64,000 bases of DNA from the NCBI RefSeq assembly GCF_947581785.1, contig NZ_CANPVO010000040.1, positions 1 through 64,000 of the forward strand. The letters run 5' to 3'. The first letter of the stretch is position 1. Every line of letters begins with the position of its first letter. Source of the stretch: Candidatus Palauibacter polyketidifaciens. GTDB lineage: Bacteria > Gemmatimonadota > Gemmatimonadetes > Palauibacterales > Palauibacteraceae. The notes beneath the pieces are model-generated. The model did no database searches. It was not told the origin of the DNA and saw only the letters and a list, made by a program, of their open reading frames with translations. Position numbers and translations under genes: made by a program. Below are positions 15,400 to 24,706 of this stretch, in pieces.

Positions 15400-18153
15400 A
15401 TGAGAACGACACGCAGGTTTGCGGCGGTGGCGGGGTTCGTGTCCGTGCTGGCCGTACCCGATACCGTTGAAGCCCAGCTTCCCGCGGGCGTCACCGAGGT
15501 CGCCACCGTCGAAGGGATCACGGAGTATCAACTCGACAACGGGCTGCGCTTCCTGCTCTTCCCCGACCAGAGCAACCAGCGCATCACGGTGAACATCACC
15601 TACCTCGTCGGCTCAAGGCACGAGGGGTACGGCGAGACGGGCATGGCCCATCTCCTCGAACACCTCGTATTCAAGGGGACCCCGAACCACCCGGACATCC
15701 CGAAGGAACTGGACGAGCACGGCGCCTTCCCGAACGGGACGACGTGGTTCGACCGCACGAACTACTTCGAGACGTTCCCGGCCACGGACGAGAACCTCGA
15801 GTGGGCGCTCGACCTCGAGGCCGACCGCATGGTGAACTCGTTCATCGCCCAGGAGGACCTCGATTCCGAGATGACGGTCGTCCGGAACGAATGGGAGGCG
15901 GGGGAGAACAGCCCGCGGGGCGTACTTCAGAAGCGGGTCCTGTCCGCCGCCTACGACTGGCACAACTACGGGAATTCCACGATCGGCGCGCGCGCGGACA
16001 TCGAAAATGTGCCCATCGACCGGCTGCAGGCCTTCTACCGGAAGTACTACCAGCCGGACAATGCGATCCTCGTCGTCGCCGGCCGCTTCGATCCGGACCG
16101 GGCGCTCGAGCTCGTCGCCGAGAAGTTCGGTGTCCTCCCGCGGCCGGACCGCACGGGGGCGAACCAGCTTTTCACGACGTACACCGCCGAGCCCGCCCAG
16201 GACGGCGAGCGGACCGTCACCCTGCGGCGCGTCGGCGATGTCCAGTTCGCGATGGCGGCCTATCACATGCCGCCCGGCTCTCACGAGCACTTCGCCGCCG
16301 TCGACGTGATGACACACATCCTGACCGCCCGTCCCGCGGGGCGCCTCTATCAGGCGCTCGTCGAGCCGGGTCTGGCCGCCAACGCGTTCGCCGGCAACTT
16401 CCAGCTGCGCGAGCCGGGCATCCTGTTCGCCGGCACGGAGGTGCGCGAGGGCGATTCGCTCGAAGAAGCCGCCGACGTCATGCTCGCCACGATTCAGGCG
16501 CTCGTCGACGAACCTCCCACGGAGGAAGAGGTCGACAGGGCGAAGACGGACTTTCTCTCGGGGATCGAACTCTCGTTCAACAACCCTCAGGGGATCGCCC
16601 TTCAGCTCAGCGAGTGGGCGTCGATGGGCGACTGGCGCCTCTTCTTCCTGCACCGCGACCGCCTGGAGCGGGTGACGCCCGATGCGGTCCACCAGGTCGC
16701 GCAGGCCTATCTGAAGCCCTCGAATCGGACCATCGGCTATTACTACCCGACGGAGGAGACCCCGGCCCGCGCCGAGATCCCCGCGCCACCGGACGTCGGT
16801 GCTCTGGTCGCCTCGTACACGGGGCGAGAAGCGGTGGCCGAGGGAGAGGCGTTCGAGCCCACGATCGAGAACATCGAGGTCCGGACGGAGCGGTTCGAAC
16901 TGCCCAACGGCCTCAAGATCGCCTTTCTCGCGAAGGAGAACCGCGGCGACGCCGTGAACGTGCGCTTCTCGCTGCGGCACGGCACGGAGGGCGCCCTCAT
17001 GGGGAAGGCGACGGCAGCCTCCCTCGCCGGCGCCATGCTGATGCGCGGGACGGAGAACCGATCCCGCCAGGACATCTCCGATGAACTCGATCGCCTCAAG
17101 GCCCAGGGAAACATCGGCGGGGGTGCCACCATCGCGAGCGGCTCGTTCACGACCGTGCGGGAGAATCTCCCGGCGGTCCTCCGGCTCGGCGCCGAGATCC
17201 TCCAGCAGCCGGCCTTCGACGCGGACGAGTTCGAACTGCTGCGCGAGGAGCGCCTGGCCGGCATCGAGTCGCAGATGTCGGAGCCACAGGCCCTCGTGGT
17301 CCAGGCGTTCCAGCGCCATTTCAGCGAGTATCCGGCGGATCATCCCCGCTACTCGCCGACCTTCGAGGAGCAGATCGAGCGCCTCGAGGCCGCGACGGTG
17401 GACGAGGCGCGCGCGTTCTGGCAGGGCTTCTACGGGGCGCAGGGCGGCACCATGTCCGTCGTCGGCGACTTCGACGCCGCGGAGATCCGCGCCCTGATCG
17501 AGGAACTGTTCGGGGACTGGACCGCGAGCGAAGCCTACGCCCGCGTGCCGGTGCAATACCGCGAGATCGAGCCGCTGACCCTCGACATCGAGACGCCGGA
17601 CAAGGCGAACGCCATGATGTTCGCCGGACTCGCGGTTCAGATGCGCGACGATCATCCCGACTACCCCGCCCTGCTCCTCGGCAACCACATCCTGGGCGGC
17701 GGCATGAACTCACGGATGTTCAGCAGGATCCGGGGGGAGGAAGGCCTGTCGTACGGCGTGGGCTCGAACTACGGGGCGCCCCCGATCGATGACAACGCGC
17801 AGTTCATCGCATTCGCGATCTTCGCGCCGGAGAACGGAGACAAGGTCGTGGCGTCGTTCACGGACATCCTCGACGTCATGCTGGCGGATGGGTTCACGGA
17901 AGAGGAATTCGAGGGCGCGAAGCGCGGATACCTCGACCAGGCGCAGAACGCTCGCTCGAACGACGCCGTCATCGCGAACATGCTGTCGAACAGTCTGTTC
18001 CTGGACCGTCCGCTCGCATTCACGGCGGAGCAGGAGGCCGCGATCGAGGCGCTGACGGCCGGCGACGTGGTGGCCGCGCTGCGGCGCCACATCGATCCCG
18101 AGAAGCTGACGATCGTCCGGGGCGGCGACTTCGCCAACAAGCTCGTTCCCTAG
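15400..18153 (+). CDS. Periplasmic M16 zinc metallopeptidase with two M16 halves
   Basis: 917 residues with a Sec signal peptide ending near VEAQ. The N-terminal half has the inverted zinc motif HLLEH (H84, E87, H88) and a downstream Glu region (VVRNEWEAGENS). A second, catalytically inactive M16 half starts near residue 500 (FELPNGLKIAFL) and ends in LSYGVGSNYG and related blocks. This is the pitrilysin/insulinase-like, single-chain layout used to degrade short peptides. ATG 15400 is preferred: GGAG lies 6 nt upstream and the signal peptide begins there; ATG 15388 would overlap the icd stop. Confidence 0.93.
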   Translation: MRTTRRFAAVAGFVSVLAVPDTVEAQLPAGVTEVATVEGITEYQLDNGLRFLLFPDQSNQRITVNITYLVGSRHEGYGETGMAHLLEHLVFKGTPNHPDIPKELDEHGAFPNGTTWFDRTNYFETFPATDENLEWALDLEADRMVNSFIAQEDLDSEMTVVRNEWEAGENSPRGVLQKRVLSAAYDWHNYGNSTIGARADIENVPIDRLQAFYRKYYQPDNAILVVAGRFDPDRALELVAEKFGVLPRPDRTGANQLFTTYTAEPAQDGERTVTLRRVGDVQFAMAAYHMPPGSHEHFAAVDVMTHILTARPAGRLYQALVEPGLAANAFAGNFQLREPGILFAGTEVREGDSLEEAADVMLATIQALVDEPPTEEEVDRAKTDFLSGIELSFNNPQGIALQLSEWASMGDWRLFFLHRDRLERVTPDAVHQVAQAYLKPSNRTIGYYYPTEETPARAEIPAPPDVGALVASYTGREAVAEGEAFEPTIENIEVRTERFELPNGLKIAFLAKENRGDAVNVRFSLRHGTEGALMGKATAASLAGAMLMRGTENRSRQDISDELDRLKAQGNIGGGATIASGSFTTVRENLPAVLRLGAEILQQPAFDADEFELLREERLAGIESQMSEPQALVVQAFQRHFSEYPADHPRYSPTFEEQIERLEAATVDEARAFWQGFYGAQGGTMSVVGDFDAAEIRALIEELFGDWTASEAYARVPVQYREIEPLTLDIETPDKANAMMFAGLAVQMRDDHPDYPALLLGNHILGGGMNSRMFSRIRGEEGLSYGVGSNYGAPPIDDNAQFIAFAIFAPENGDKVVASFTDILDVMLADGFTEEEFEGAKRGYLDQAQNARSNDAVIANMLSNSLFLDRPLAFTAEQEAAIEALTAGDVVAALRRHIDPEKLTIVRGGDFANKLVP

Positions 18154-18165
18154 ACTGTCCGTCGG

Positions 18166-18196
18166 GCTCCCCGGCCCGGCTCGCGGGCCGGGGAGC
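18166..18196. terminator. Bidirectional hairpin terminator between convergent peptidase genes
   Basis: Perfect 13-bp GC-rich stem (GCTCCCCGGCCCG / CGGGCCGGGGAGC) with a 5-nt loop GCTCG lies exactly between the ends of the M16 gene (18153) and the S9 gene (18211). Shared use by both strands is likely. Confidence 0.75.
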
Positions 18197-18210
18197 GGCG
18201 GGCGGCCGGA

Positions 18211-20778
18211 TCAGCGGCTGCCCGTCTGCTCCTGCTCGACGTTCAGCTGCGTGATGTCCGGGCTCCACCGCGTATCGCCCAGCAGGTGCTTCACGAAGTA
18301 CTCCGCGCGCAGCCAGAACCAGTAGTCGCTCATGTCCCCGTAACCGTGCCGCTGGCCGGGGAAGACGAAGTAATCGAAGCGCTTGTTGGCCCGGATCAGC
18401 GCCTCGGCCATGCGGTGCGTGCCGGCGTGGTGGACGTTGTTGTCGATGTCTCCCGTCGTGAGCAGCAGACGCCCCTTCAGGTTCGCGGCGAGGTCCGAGT
18501 TGCGCTCGATCTCGTACTCGAAGGTCACGTTCCCGCTGTCGTCAACGACTTCACGCACGCCGTGGTGCTTCTCCGACCAGTTCTGGTTGTAGACGTCGTT
18601 GTTGTGGTTCCCCGAGGATGAGACCGCGACCTTGAAGAAGTCCGGGTAGACGAGCATCGCCGCCGTCGACATGAAGCCGCCGCCGGAGTGCCCGTAGATG
18701 CCCACGCGGTCGATGTCGACGAAGTCGTGCCGGTCGGCGAGTTGCTCGATCGCGGTCTTCTTGTCCGCCAGCCCGTAGTCGCGGAGGTTCCCGTAGCCGT
18801 AGTTGTGGTACCACTTCGAGCGAGCCGGGTGGCCGCCGCGGTTCCCCACCGTGATCACGATCATCCCGAACTGGGCCAGCGCCGTCTCGTAGCGCGCCGT
18901 CGAGAACGACTTCGCAACGGCCTCCGTCTGAGGCCCGGGGTAGACGTAGGCGACGATCGGATACGTCTTCTCCGGATCGAAGTCGAACGGCTTGTAGATC
19001 ACGCCGTACAGGTCGGTCACGCCATCGTCCGCCTTCACGGTGTAGGGCTCGGGGAAACCGTAGCCCGCCTCTTCCAGCTTCGAGAAATCCGCCGTCTCGA
19101 GGTCCATGATCCGGCGACCGTTCGCCGCGTGGAGCGCGGCCGCCGGGGTCGTGTTGACCCGCGAGTAGTTGCTGACGAAGAAGCGGTTCGACTCCCCCAT
19201 CTCGACGCGGTGATCGAAGTCGCCGGGGTTCAGGATCGTCAGCCCGGAGCCGTCAAGGTTCACGCGGTACACGTGCTGGTAATAGGGATCCTCGCCTTCC
19301 TCGCGCGCGTTGGCCTGGAAGTAGACGACGCCGGCCGACTCGTCGATTCCGACGACCTGACGCACCGACCACGGACCCTCGGTGAGGCGATTGCGAAGCG
19401 TGCCGTCCGGCCCGAACCGGTACAGGTGAGCCCAGCCGTCCCGCTCGGACCACCACAGCATGTCGCCCGACTCGAGGAGTTCGAGCCGCTGGAACTCCAC
19501 GTAGGTGTTGAGCCGCTCCTCGAACAGCACGCGTGCGGCGCCCGTCGCGGCATCCGCGACCATCACGTCCACGCGATGCTGGTCGCGGCTCTGCCTCACG
19601 AAGTGAAGTTCGTCCGAGCCGGGAGAGAGCCACAGCGAGCGGAACGGCTCCTCGCTGTCCGGATAGCGGAACTGGCGCGCGGAAGTCGTGAAGAGGCGGT
19701 GGTCCTTCCACTCCTCCGGCATTGCGACCTCGACCGTGTTCCGGTCCTGGAGGTCGTAGATGAGAAGCTCGGGCTGGCTCACGGTCTCCTCGCCCGGCAT
19801 GTCGTACTTGTAGGACTCGAGCTCGGGCCGCTTGTTGCCGACCATGTGGATGACCCAGAGGTTCCCCACCTCGCGCCGGTCGCGGCGGATGAGGGAGAAG
19901 CGGCGTGAATCACGGGCCCACGAGATCGACACCCGCTTCCGCTCGTCCGCGTTCTCCTTCCGCTCGATGTCCGTATCTCCGCGCTCGAACACGGCGTAGC
20001 TGTAGTGCTCCTCACCGTCCGTCGTGAGCTGCGTCTCCTCGACCTCGATCCCCTCCTCCGCTTCGTCCGCCTCGTCCCCGCTCTTCCCGCGGCGCGCCTC
20101 GAGGAACTGCCGGTAGTCGTCCCCGCTCATCATGTGGAGGTTGTGGTCGCGGGCGAAGATGACCGTCTGGCCGTCGGGGGACACGCTGGCCCATGACGGA
20201 TGATTGTCGGGCGCCTCCCAGTCCTCGAGTTCCCGCAGCACCCGCGTGTTCACGTCGTACTCGAAGTGGAACACCTTCTTGCGCGCGCGCCGGCGCTGCT
20301 GCTCGCCCTCCTCCTCCTCCTCGTCCAGCTCCTCCATCTCCGATTCCGTCTCGTCTTCCTCCTCATCCTGCGAGGACTCGACCTCGAACTGGAGCGTGTT
20401 CGCGTCGATGAACCTGATCGCGCGGATCGGGAGGTGCTGGCCGTCCCAGGGGTCGCGCGTGATGCGCGTGAGTTCGGCCGCGATGCGGTCGTTGTCGAAG
20501 ATCTGCCGCTTCGTCCCCGCCACCGGATCCACGATCTGGTAGAAAGAACCGTCGGAGGTCTCCCATTCGTACCAGAAGGACTCCGAGCCTTCGATCCACT
20601 GCGGATCGACCGAGGTGGAGTAGACGAGATCCTGGATCTTGTACGGTGCGAAGCGCGCCGCGAGGCGGTAGTTCGCCGGGTCTTCCGCGGTCTCCTGCGC
20701 GGCGAGCGGCGCCGCGAGCAGGATCACGGCGGCGAACGGAAGGAAGCGGCGGAGACCGGCACGGTATACGGAGTTCAT
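18211..20778 (-). CDS. S9 family prolyl oligopeptidase, dipeptidyl-peptidase IV type
   Basis: 855-residue exported serine peptidase: signal peptide (LPFAAVILLAAPLAAQ), N-terminal beta-propeller, then an alpha/beta-hydrolase domain. The nucleophile is S698 in GIYGHSGGGFMSTAAM; the acid lies in TTGDIDNNVHHAGT and the His in PGQRHGYGDMSDYW. Such enzymes remove dipeptides, often X-Pro, in the periplasm. It has an odd insertion near residue 140-170: a run of Asp/Glu (DEEEDETESEMEELDEEEEE) followed by QQRRRARKK, a charged low-complexity loop in the propeller. ATG 20778 was chosen because it begins the signal peptide. Confidence 0.94.
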   Translation of the reverse strand: MNSVYRAGLRRFLPFAAVILLAAPLAAQETAEDPANYRLAARFAPYKIQDLVYSTSVDPQWIEGSESFWYEWETSDGSFYQIVDPVAGTKRQIFDNDRIAAELTRITRDPWDGQHLPIRAIRFIDANTLQFEVESSQDEEEDETESEMEELDEEEEEGEQQRRRARKKVFHFEYDVNTRVLRELEDWEAPDNHPSWASVSPDGQTVIFARDHNLHMMSGDDYRQFLEARRGKSGDEADEAEEGIEVEETQLTTDGEEHYSYAVFERGDTDIERKENADERKRVSISWARDSRRFSLIRRDRREVGNLWVIHMVGNKRPELESYKYDMPGEETVSQPELLIYDLQDRNTVEVAMPEEWKDHRLFTTSARQFRYPDSEEPFRSLWLSPGSDELHFVRQSRDQHRVDVMVADAATGAARVLFEERLNTYVEFQRLELLESGDMLWWSERDGWAHLYRFGPDGTLRNRLTEGPWSVRQVVGIDESAGVVYFQANAREEGEDPYYQHVYRVNLDGSGLTILNPGDFDHRVEMGESNRFFVSNYSRVNTTPAAALHAANGRRIMDLETADFSKLEEAGYGFPEPYTVKADDGVTDLYGVIYKPFDFDPEKTYPIVAYVYPGPQTEAVAKSFSTARYETALAQFGMIVITVGNRGGHPARSKWYHNYGYGNLRDYGLADKKTAIEQLADRHDFVDIDRVGIYGHSGGGFMSTAAMLVYPDFFKVAVSSSGNHNNDVYNQNWSEKHHGVREVVDDSGNVTFEYEIERNSDLAANLKGRLLLTTGDIDNNVHHAGTHRMAEALIRANKRFDYFVFPGQRHGYGDMSDYWFWLRAEYFVKHLLGDTRWSPDITQLNVEQEQTGSR

Positions 20779-20880
20779 GGCAAGACTCGTGGTTGTCGTT
20801 TGGAGAGCGGGCGACGAGAGAACGTCGGAGAACGTGGAGGAGGTGCCGTGGCCTGTCCAGATGGGCGCACCCTGCCGGTG

Positions 20881-20905
20881 GGGGCCGGTCCGGACGACCG
20901 ACCCC
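20881..20905 (-). terminator. Hairpin downstream of the small membrane protein gene
   Basis: A 10-bp stem with one mismatch (GGGGCCGGTC / GACCGACCCC) and a 5-nt loop lies 35 nt past the stop of the minus-strand gene ending at 20940. It has no T-run. Confidence 0.4.
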
Positions 20906-20939
20906 CGACAGGCAGAGGCTAGGTGAAGTTCGCCGGCGG

Positions 20940-21347
20940 CTAGTCGCCGCGTCCGAGCATCATGCCGACGACGGCGCCGGCCGCGCCCCACAGGACGCCG
21001 GTGACGACGACATCGACGACCACCGAGGCGAGCGTCGAAATGTTCATCGCGCCCAGCATCACGAACCCGAAGGCGACGGCGATGAGCGCGCCGAGCTTCG
21101 CGCCCGCCTGAGCGCCGCCGGCGACGTCCGTCGCGCCCTTCCAGCCCAGGGCGGTCGCGAGCACGCCCCCCGAGGCGAGCTGGCCTACGGCGATCCAGAG
21201 GAAGTCGGGAGACTCCTTGATGACGCCGGTGGCGGACCCCGCGTTGGCTGCGAAGAATCCGCCGAGCACAAGCTCATACAGTACGTAGCCCCCCACAAAA
21301 AGGACGACGGCACCGGCGACTGATGCGACGAGGCACTTCGTGTTCAT
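20940..21347 (-). CDS. Small hypothetical membrane protein with four predicted helices
   Basis: 135 residues, strongly hydrophobic: VAGAVVLFVGGYVLYELVLG, FLWIAVGQLASGGVLATALG, GALIAVAFGFVMLGAMNIS and VVVDVVVTGVLWGAAGAVVG. Gly/Ala-rich helices with small polar turns and a GRGD end. The ATG has an ideal GGAGG 7 nt upstream, which excludes the longer upstream frame. It resembles small DUF1761-like membrane proteins only in general pattern; function unknown. It lies 161 nt upstream of the S9 peptidase gene on the same strand. Confidence 0.75.
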   Translation of the reverse strand: MNTKCLVASVAGAVVLFVGGYVLYELVLGGFFAANAGSATGVIKESPDFLWIAVGQLASGGVLATALGWKGATDVAGGAQAGAKLGALIAVAFGFVMLGAMNISTLASVVVDVVVTGVLWGAAGAVVGMMLGRGD

Positions 21348-21659
21348 GGCGTTACCTCCGCCTGAGGGTGGGTGGCCCCCCCTGACACGTCCCGTCCCCG
21401 ATCCGGCGCAGGCCTGAGACCCGGGTGCCGTGACGCAGAACACCTCGGCTATTCGAACGCCGATGCATTCTTCCCTGCGGCGTTGCTCGCCTGGCAGACA
21501 CGGACGCCTCGGCACTCTCGGTAGCTCGCCGATTCCGCGTCACGACACCAGCCTGCCGGATTCAGCATAGGAATCGCTAAAGGCAGCCGGCAAGAGCGAT
21601 TAGATGGAAGAGCCCGCCGGAGCGGCGGCCAGCCCGCAGCAGGGCTTTGCCACGGGCTG
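21348..21659. other. 312-nt intergenic region with hairpins, no gene seen
   Basis: It contains the promoter side of the small membrane protein gene at its left end. At its right end two hairpins lie just after the minus-strand barrel gene: CCGCCG/CGGCGG (21614-21628, loop GAG) and AGCCC/GGGCT (21631-21646, loop GCAGCA), which may terminate that gene. Open frames inside have no start signal or protein-like composition. Confidence 0.5.
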
Positions 21660-22934
21660 CTAGAACCGGTCCAGCCGGGGGTTGACCACGTTGGAGTAGA
21701 TCGACCCGAAGGTGTAGGAGAAGCCCACCGACACGCCGTACTCGAAGCCGCTCTGCAGGATGCGCTGCCGCAGGAGCACCTCCTCGGTGGTCGCGTCGCC
21801 GGCGGGCACGTTTAGCTGGTCGCGGATGCGCGAATAGTTCGCGTTCAGCCGCAGCGACAGGCCGCGGAAGATCCGGAAATCGGCCCCCGCGAAGGCCGTG
21901 AAGCGGTTCTTGGACGGATCGTGGAGGAACTGGGAGAAGGTGAGGAAGCCGTACGATTCGCCCCACGGCTGGCGGACGCTGAGACGGACTCTGAACCGGT
22001 GGTGGGGGAGGGCCTCTTCGTGCTTGAGGAATACGGTCTGCTCGATGTAGTCGTGATACCGGAGGCCGATCGTGTACAGAAAATTGAACTGCCTCCGGGT
22101 CGACTCCGAGTAGGGGAAGATGTTGTACTCCAGAGCCGGCCCCACCCGGAGCTGCAGGTCTTCGTTGGCGAAGCTGGAGTGTCCCACTTCGTACGCGGCG
22201 CCCGCCGACCAGTGATCCGACAGGCTCCACACGCTGAGTCCCTCCGCATCGTAGCTCTCGCGGACGCTCGTCACGGATGTCGTGTCCGAAGTCTCGAAGA
22301 GCCTCCGGTTGTAGCTCCCGCCGATCGAGAATTCGAGCTTCAGGGCGTCGGTCACGCGATCGGCCGAGAACCCGCCCCCGAGTTCGTACTCCTCGGTGCG
22401 CTCGTCCACCTCGAACTCGACGTTCGAGCGCAGCCGGAAGGTCCAGAAGTTCCAGGGGTCGTCCTCGGGTCTGGCCGCAGCCTCGCCGCCCTCCGCACCG
22501 TCGTAGCGGACGTCGATGTTGGCGGCCTGCTCCGTGCGGGCGATGTAGCGCAGCAGTCCCAGTTCGAGTACGCGCGCGACCTCGGTCAGCCGCTGCTCGA
22601 CCGCGAGGTTGACGCGGGTCACCACCTCGAGCCGATCCGTGATCTCTGCGAACTCCTCCCGCCCGATGAAATCGAGCGTGAAGCGCTGGCCGCCGCTGCC
22701 CGTGCCTTCCGAGGTCATGAGGATGTGGACCTGCGCGTCCTCGCGGTCGCGCGTGTAGTTCACGTACGGTATCTCGCGCCGGTAGAAGTCGAAGTCGCAC
22801 ATGCCGCGGCCGCCGTCGCAGTCGAAGAAGACGCGGAGGGCGCCGTTGCCGTTGGCGATGGGCGTCACCTCCTGCGCGGGCAGGGGAACGGCGGCCAGGC
22901 AGGCCGCGGCAGCGAGAAAGGCCGAGAGCTTCAC
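21660..22934 (-). CDS. Hypothetical exported protein with C-terminal outer-membrane beta-barrel
   Basis: 424 residues. Signal peptide (FLAAAACLAAVPLPAQ), then an alpha/beta N-terminal domain (about 25-140: LRVFFDCDGGRGMCDFDFYR ... VVTRVNLAVEQRLTEVARVL) with a pair of Cys in DCDGGRGMCD. The rest is alternating aromatic/polar beta-strand sequence ending in the aromatic signature residue (NPRLDRF), typical of BAM-inserted barrels. The strand pattern is like DUF481-type barrels, but no family is certain. GTG start at 22934; the ribosome-binding site is weak. Confidence 0.7.
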   Translation of the reverse strand: MKLSAFLAAAACLAAVPLPAQEVTPIANGNGALRVFFDCDGGRGMCDFDFYRREIPYVNYTRDREDAQVHILMTSEGTGSGGQRFTLDFIGREEFAEITDRLEVVTRVNLAVEQRLTEVARVLELGLLRYIARTEQAANIDVRYDGAEGGEAAARPEDDPWNFWTFRLRSNVEFEVDERTEEYELGGGFSADRVTDALKLEFSIGGSYNRRLFETSDTTSVTSVRESYDAEGLSVWSLSDHWSAGAAYEVGHSSFANEDLQLRVGPALEYNIFPYSESTRRQFNFLYTIGLRYHDYIEQTVFLKHEEALPHHRFRVRLSVRQPWGESYGFLTFSQFLHDPSKNRFTAFAGADFRIFRGLSLRLNANYSRIRDQLNVPAGDATTEEVLLRQRILQSGFEYGVSVGFSYTFGSIYSNVVNPRLDRF

Positions 22935-22957
22935 TCGAGGATATCCTTGACGGGCGG

Positions 22958-23332
<375 letters not shown>

Positions 23333-23452
23333 GGGATCGCTCCGGGCTGTGGGCACTGTGGCGACGGTCGCCGGGAAACTGATGCTCCAGAGCCGCGCCG
23401 CCAACGGTGCGCGCCGAGACCGTCCGGCTCTCCGGTTCCGGCCATCCGCGCG

Positions 23453-24592
23453 ATGAGCGCGCTCCGTCTTTCGCTCCGCTCACCGCAGCTGCGGCGCGAG
23501 GCCGCGGAGAGGATCCTCGATCCGTCCGCGGCCGCGACGGCCAGGGACGTGATCCGAAGCTGGCATGGATACGACGCGACGCCGATGGTAACACTGCCGG
23601 GGCTCGCCGCGTTGCTGGGAGTGGAATCGGTCCGGGTAAAGGATGAATCGTCGCGCTTCGGGCTCGGATCGTTCAAGGCGCTCGGCGGGGCTTTCGCGGT
23701 CCTGCGCGCGCTGCAGGACGAGATCGAGCGTCGGACGGGCACCCGTCCGACGGCGGCGGAGTTGCGGGCCGGGCATCCGCTGGCGACCGGGATCACGGTC
23801 ACGACCGCCTCGGCGGGGAACCACGGCCGGTCCGTGGCGTGGGGAAGTGCCGAATTCGGCTGCCGCTGCGTGATCTTCCTTCCGGAAGACGCGATACCGG
23901 CTCGCGCCCGCGTGATCGAGGAACACGGAGCGAGAGTCGTCCGCGTACCCGGCGAGTACGACGGCGTCGTGGGGCACACCGACCGGGAGGCCGCGCGGCA
24001 CGGCTGGATCGTCGTCTCCGACACGGCGTACGAAGGCTACGAGGAGACGCCGCGCCGCATCATGGCGGGCTACACGCTCCTCGCCGCGGAGATGCTGGAC
24101 GACCTCGCGGATGCCGGCGCGGCGCCGCTCACGCACCTCTTCGTGCAAGCCGGCGTCGGCGGCCTCGCGACCGGGGTGTGCGGCCATTTCGCACAGGTGT
24201 GCGGCGAGGGGCGGCCGCGTTTCATCGCCGTCGAGCCGTGGTGGGCCGACTGCTTCGGCCGGAGCCTGCGACTCGGCCGGGCGAGCATCGCGGAACCGCC
24301 GTTCCACACCGCGATGGGCGGTCTCGCCGCCGGCGTCGCGTCGACGGTCGCCTGGGACTGTCTGGCGCCGCTGCTCGACGCGGCCATTGCGCTCCCCGAG
24401 CCCGCATGGACCGCCGGCGCCGAGGCGCTGGAGTCCGGTCGGCTGGGCGCCCGCATCATCGCGGGCCCGTCCGGCGCCGCCGGCGCAGGAGCGCTCCTCG
24501 CCCTCGCCCGCCTCCCCGGCCTGCGCCGGCTCCTCGGCCTCGACGCGTCCTCGCGGATCGGCGCGCTCGTCACGGAGCAGCGTTTCGACTGA
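23453..24592 (+). CDS. dpaL: Diaminopropionate ammonia-lyase
   Basis: PLP fold-type II enzyme predicted to split 2,3-diaminopropionate to pyruvate and ammonia. 379 residues, near the usual length. PLP lysine K75 in [16 protein letters not shown] matches the family form (RFGLxxFKxLGG) and separates it from threonine dehydratase. Further blocks: [15 protein letters not shown] (phosphate/Asn loop), [13 protein letters not shown] and the C-terminal [15 protein letters not shown] threonine synthase-like or serine/threonine lyase is a less likely alternative. The M20 dipeptidase gene follows after 114 nt and may form a peptide/amino-acid use pair. Confidence 0.85.
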   Translation: MSALRLSLRSPQLRREAAERILDPSAAATARDVIRSWHGYDATPMVTLPGLAALLGVESVRVKDESSRFGLGSFKALGGAFAVLRALQDEIERRTGTRPTAAELRAGHPLATGITVTTASAGNHGRSVAWGSAEFGCRCVIFLPEDAIPARARVIEEHGARVVRVPGEYDGVVGHTDREAARHGWIVVSDTAYEGYEETPRRIMAGYTLLAAEMLDDLADAGAAPLTHLFVQAGVGGLATGVCGHFAQVCGEGRPRFIAVEPWWADCFGRSLRLGRASIAEPPFHTAMGGLAAGVASTVAWDCLAPLLDAAIALPEPAWTAGAEALESGRLGARIIAGPSGAAGAGALLALARLPGLRRLLGLDASSRIGALVTEQRFD

Positions 24593-24706
24593 CCGCGGCC
24601 GCTTGCCGCAGGCCTCCTCGTCCGTATAGTCGATCACGCCGATCATCGAGTCGCACGCGCGAACCGCCACCGCACGCCGAGTCCCCTCGATCCGCCCGGG
24701 AGCCAC

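Noticed and set aside
15613-17688. 691-codon minus-strand open frame within the M16 gene
   Set aside because: Antisense shadow of a peptidase with intact motifs; composition not protein-like.
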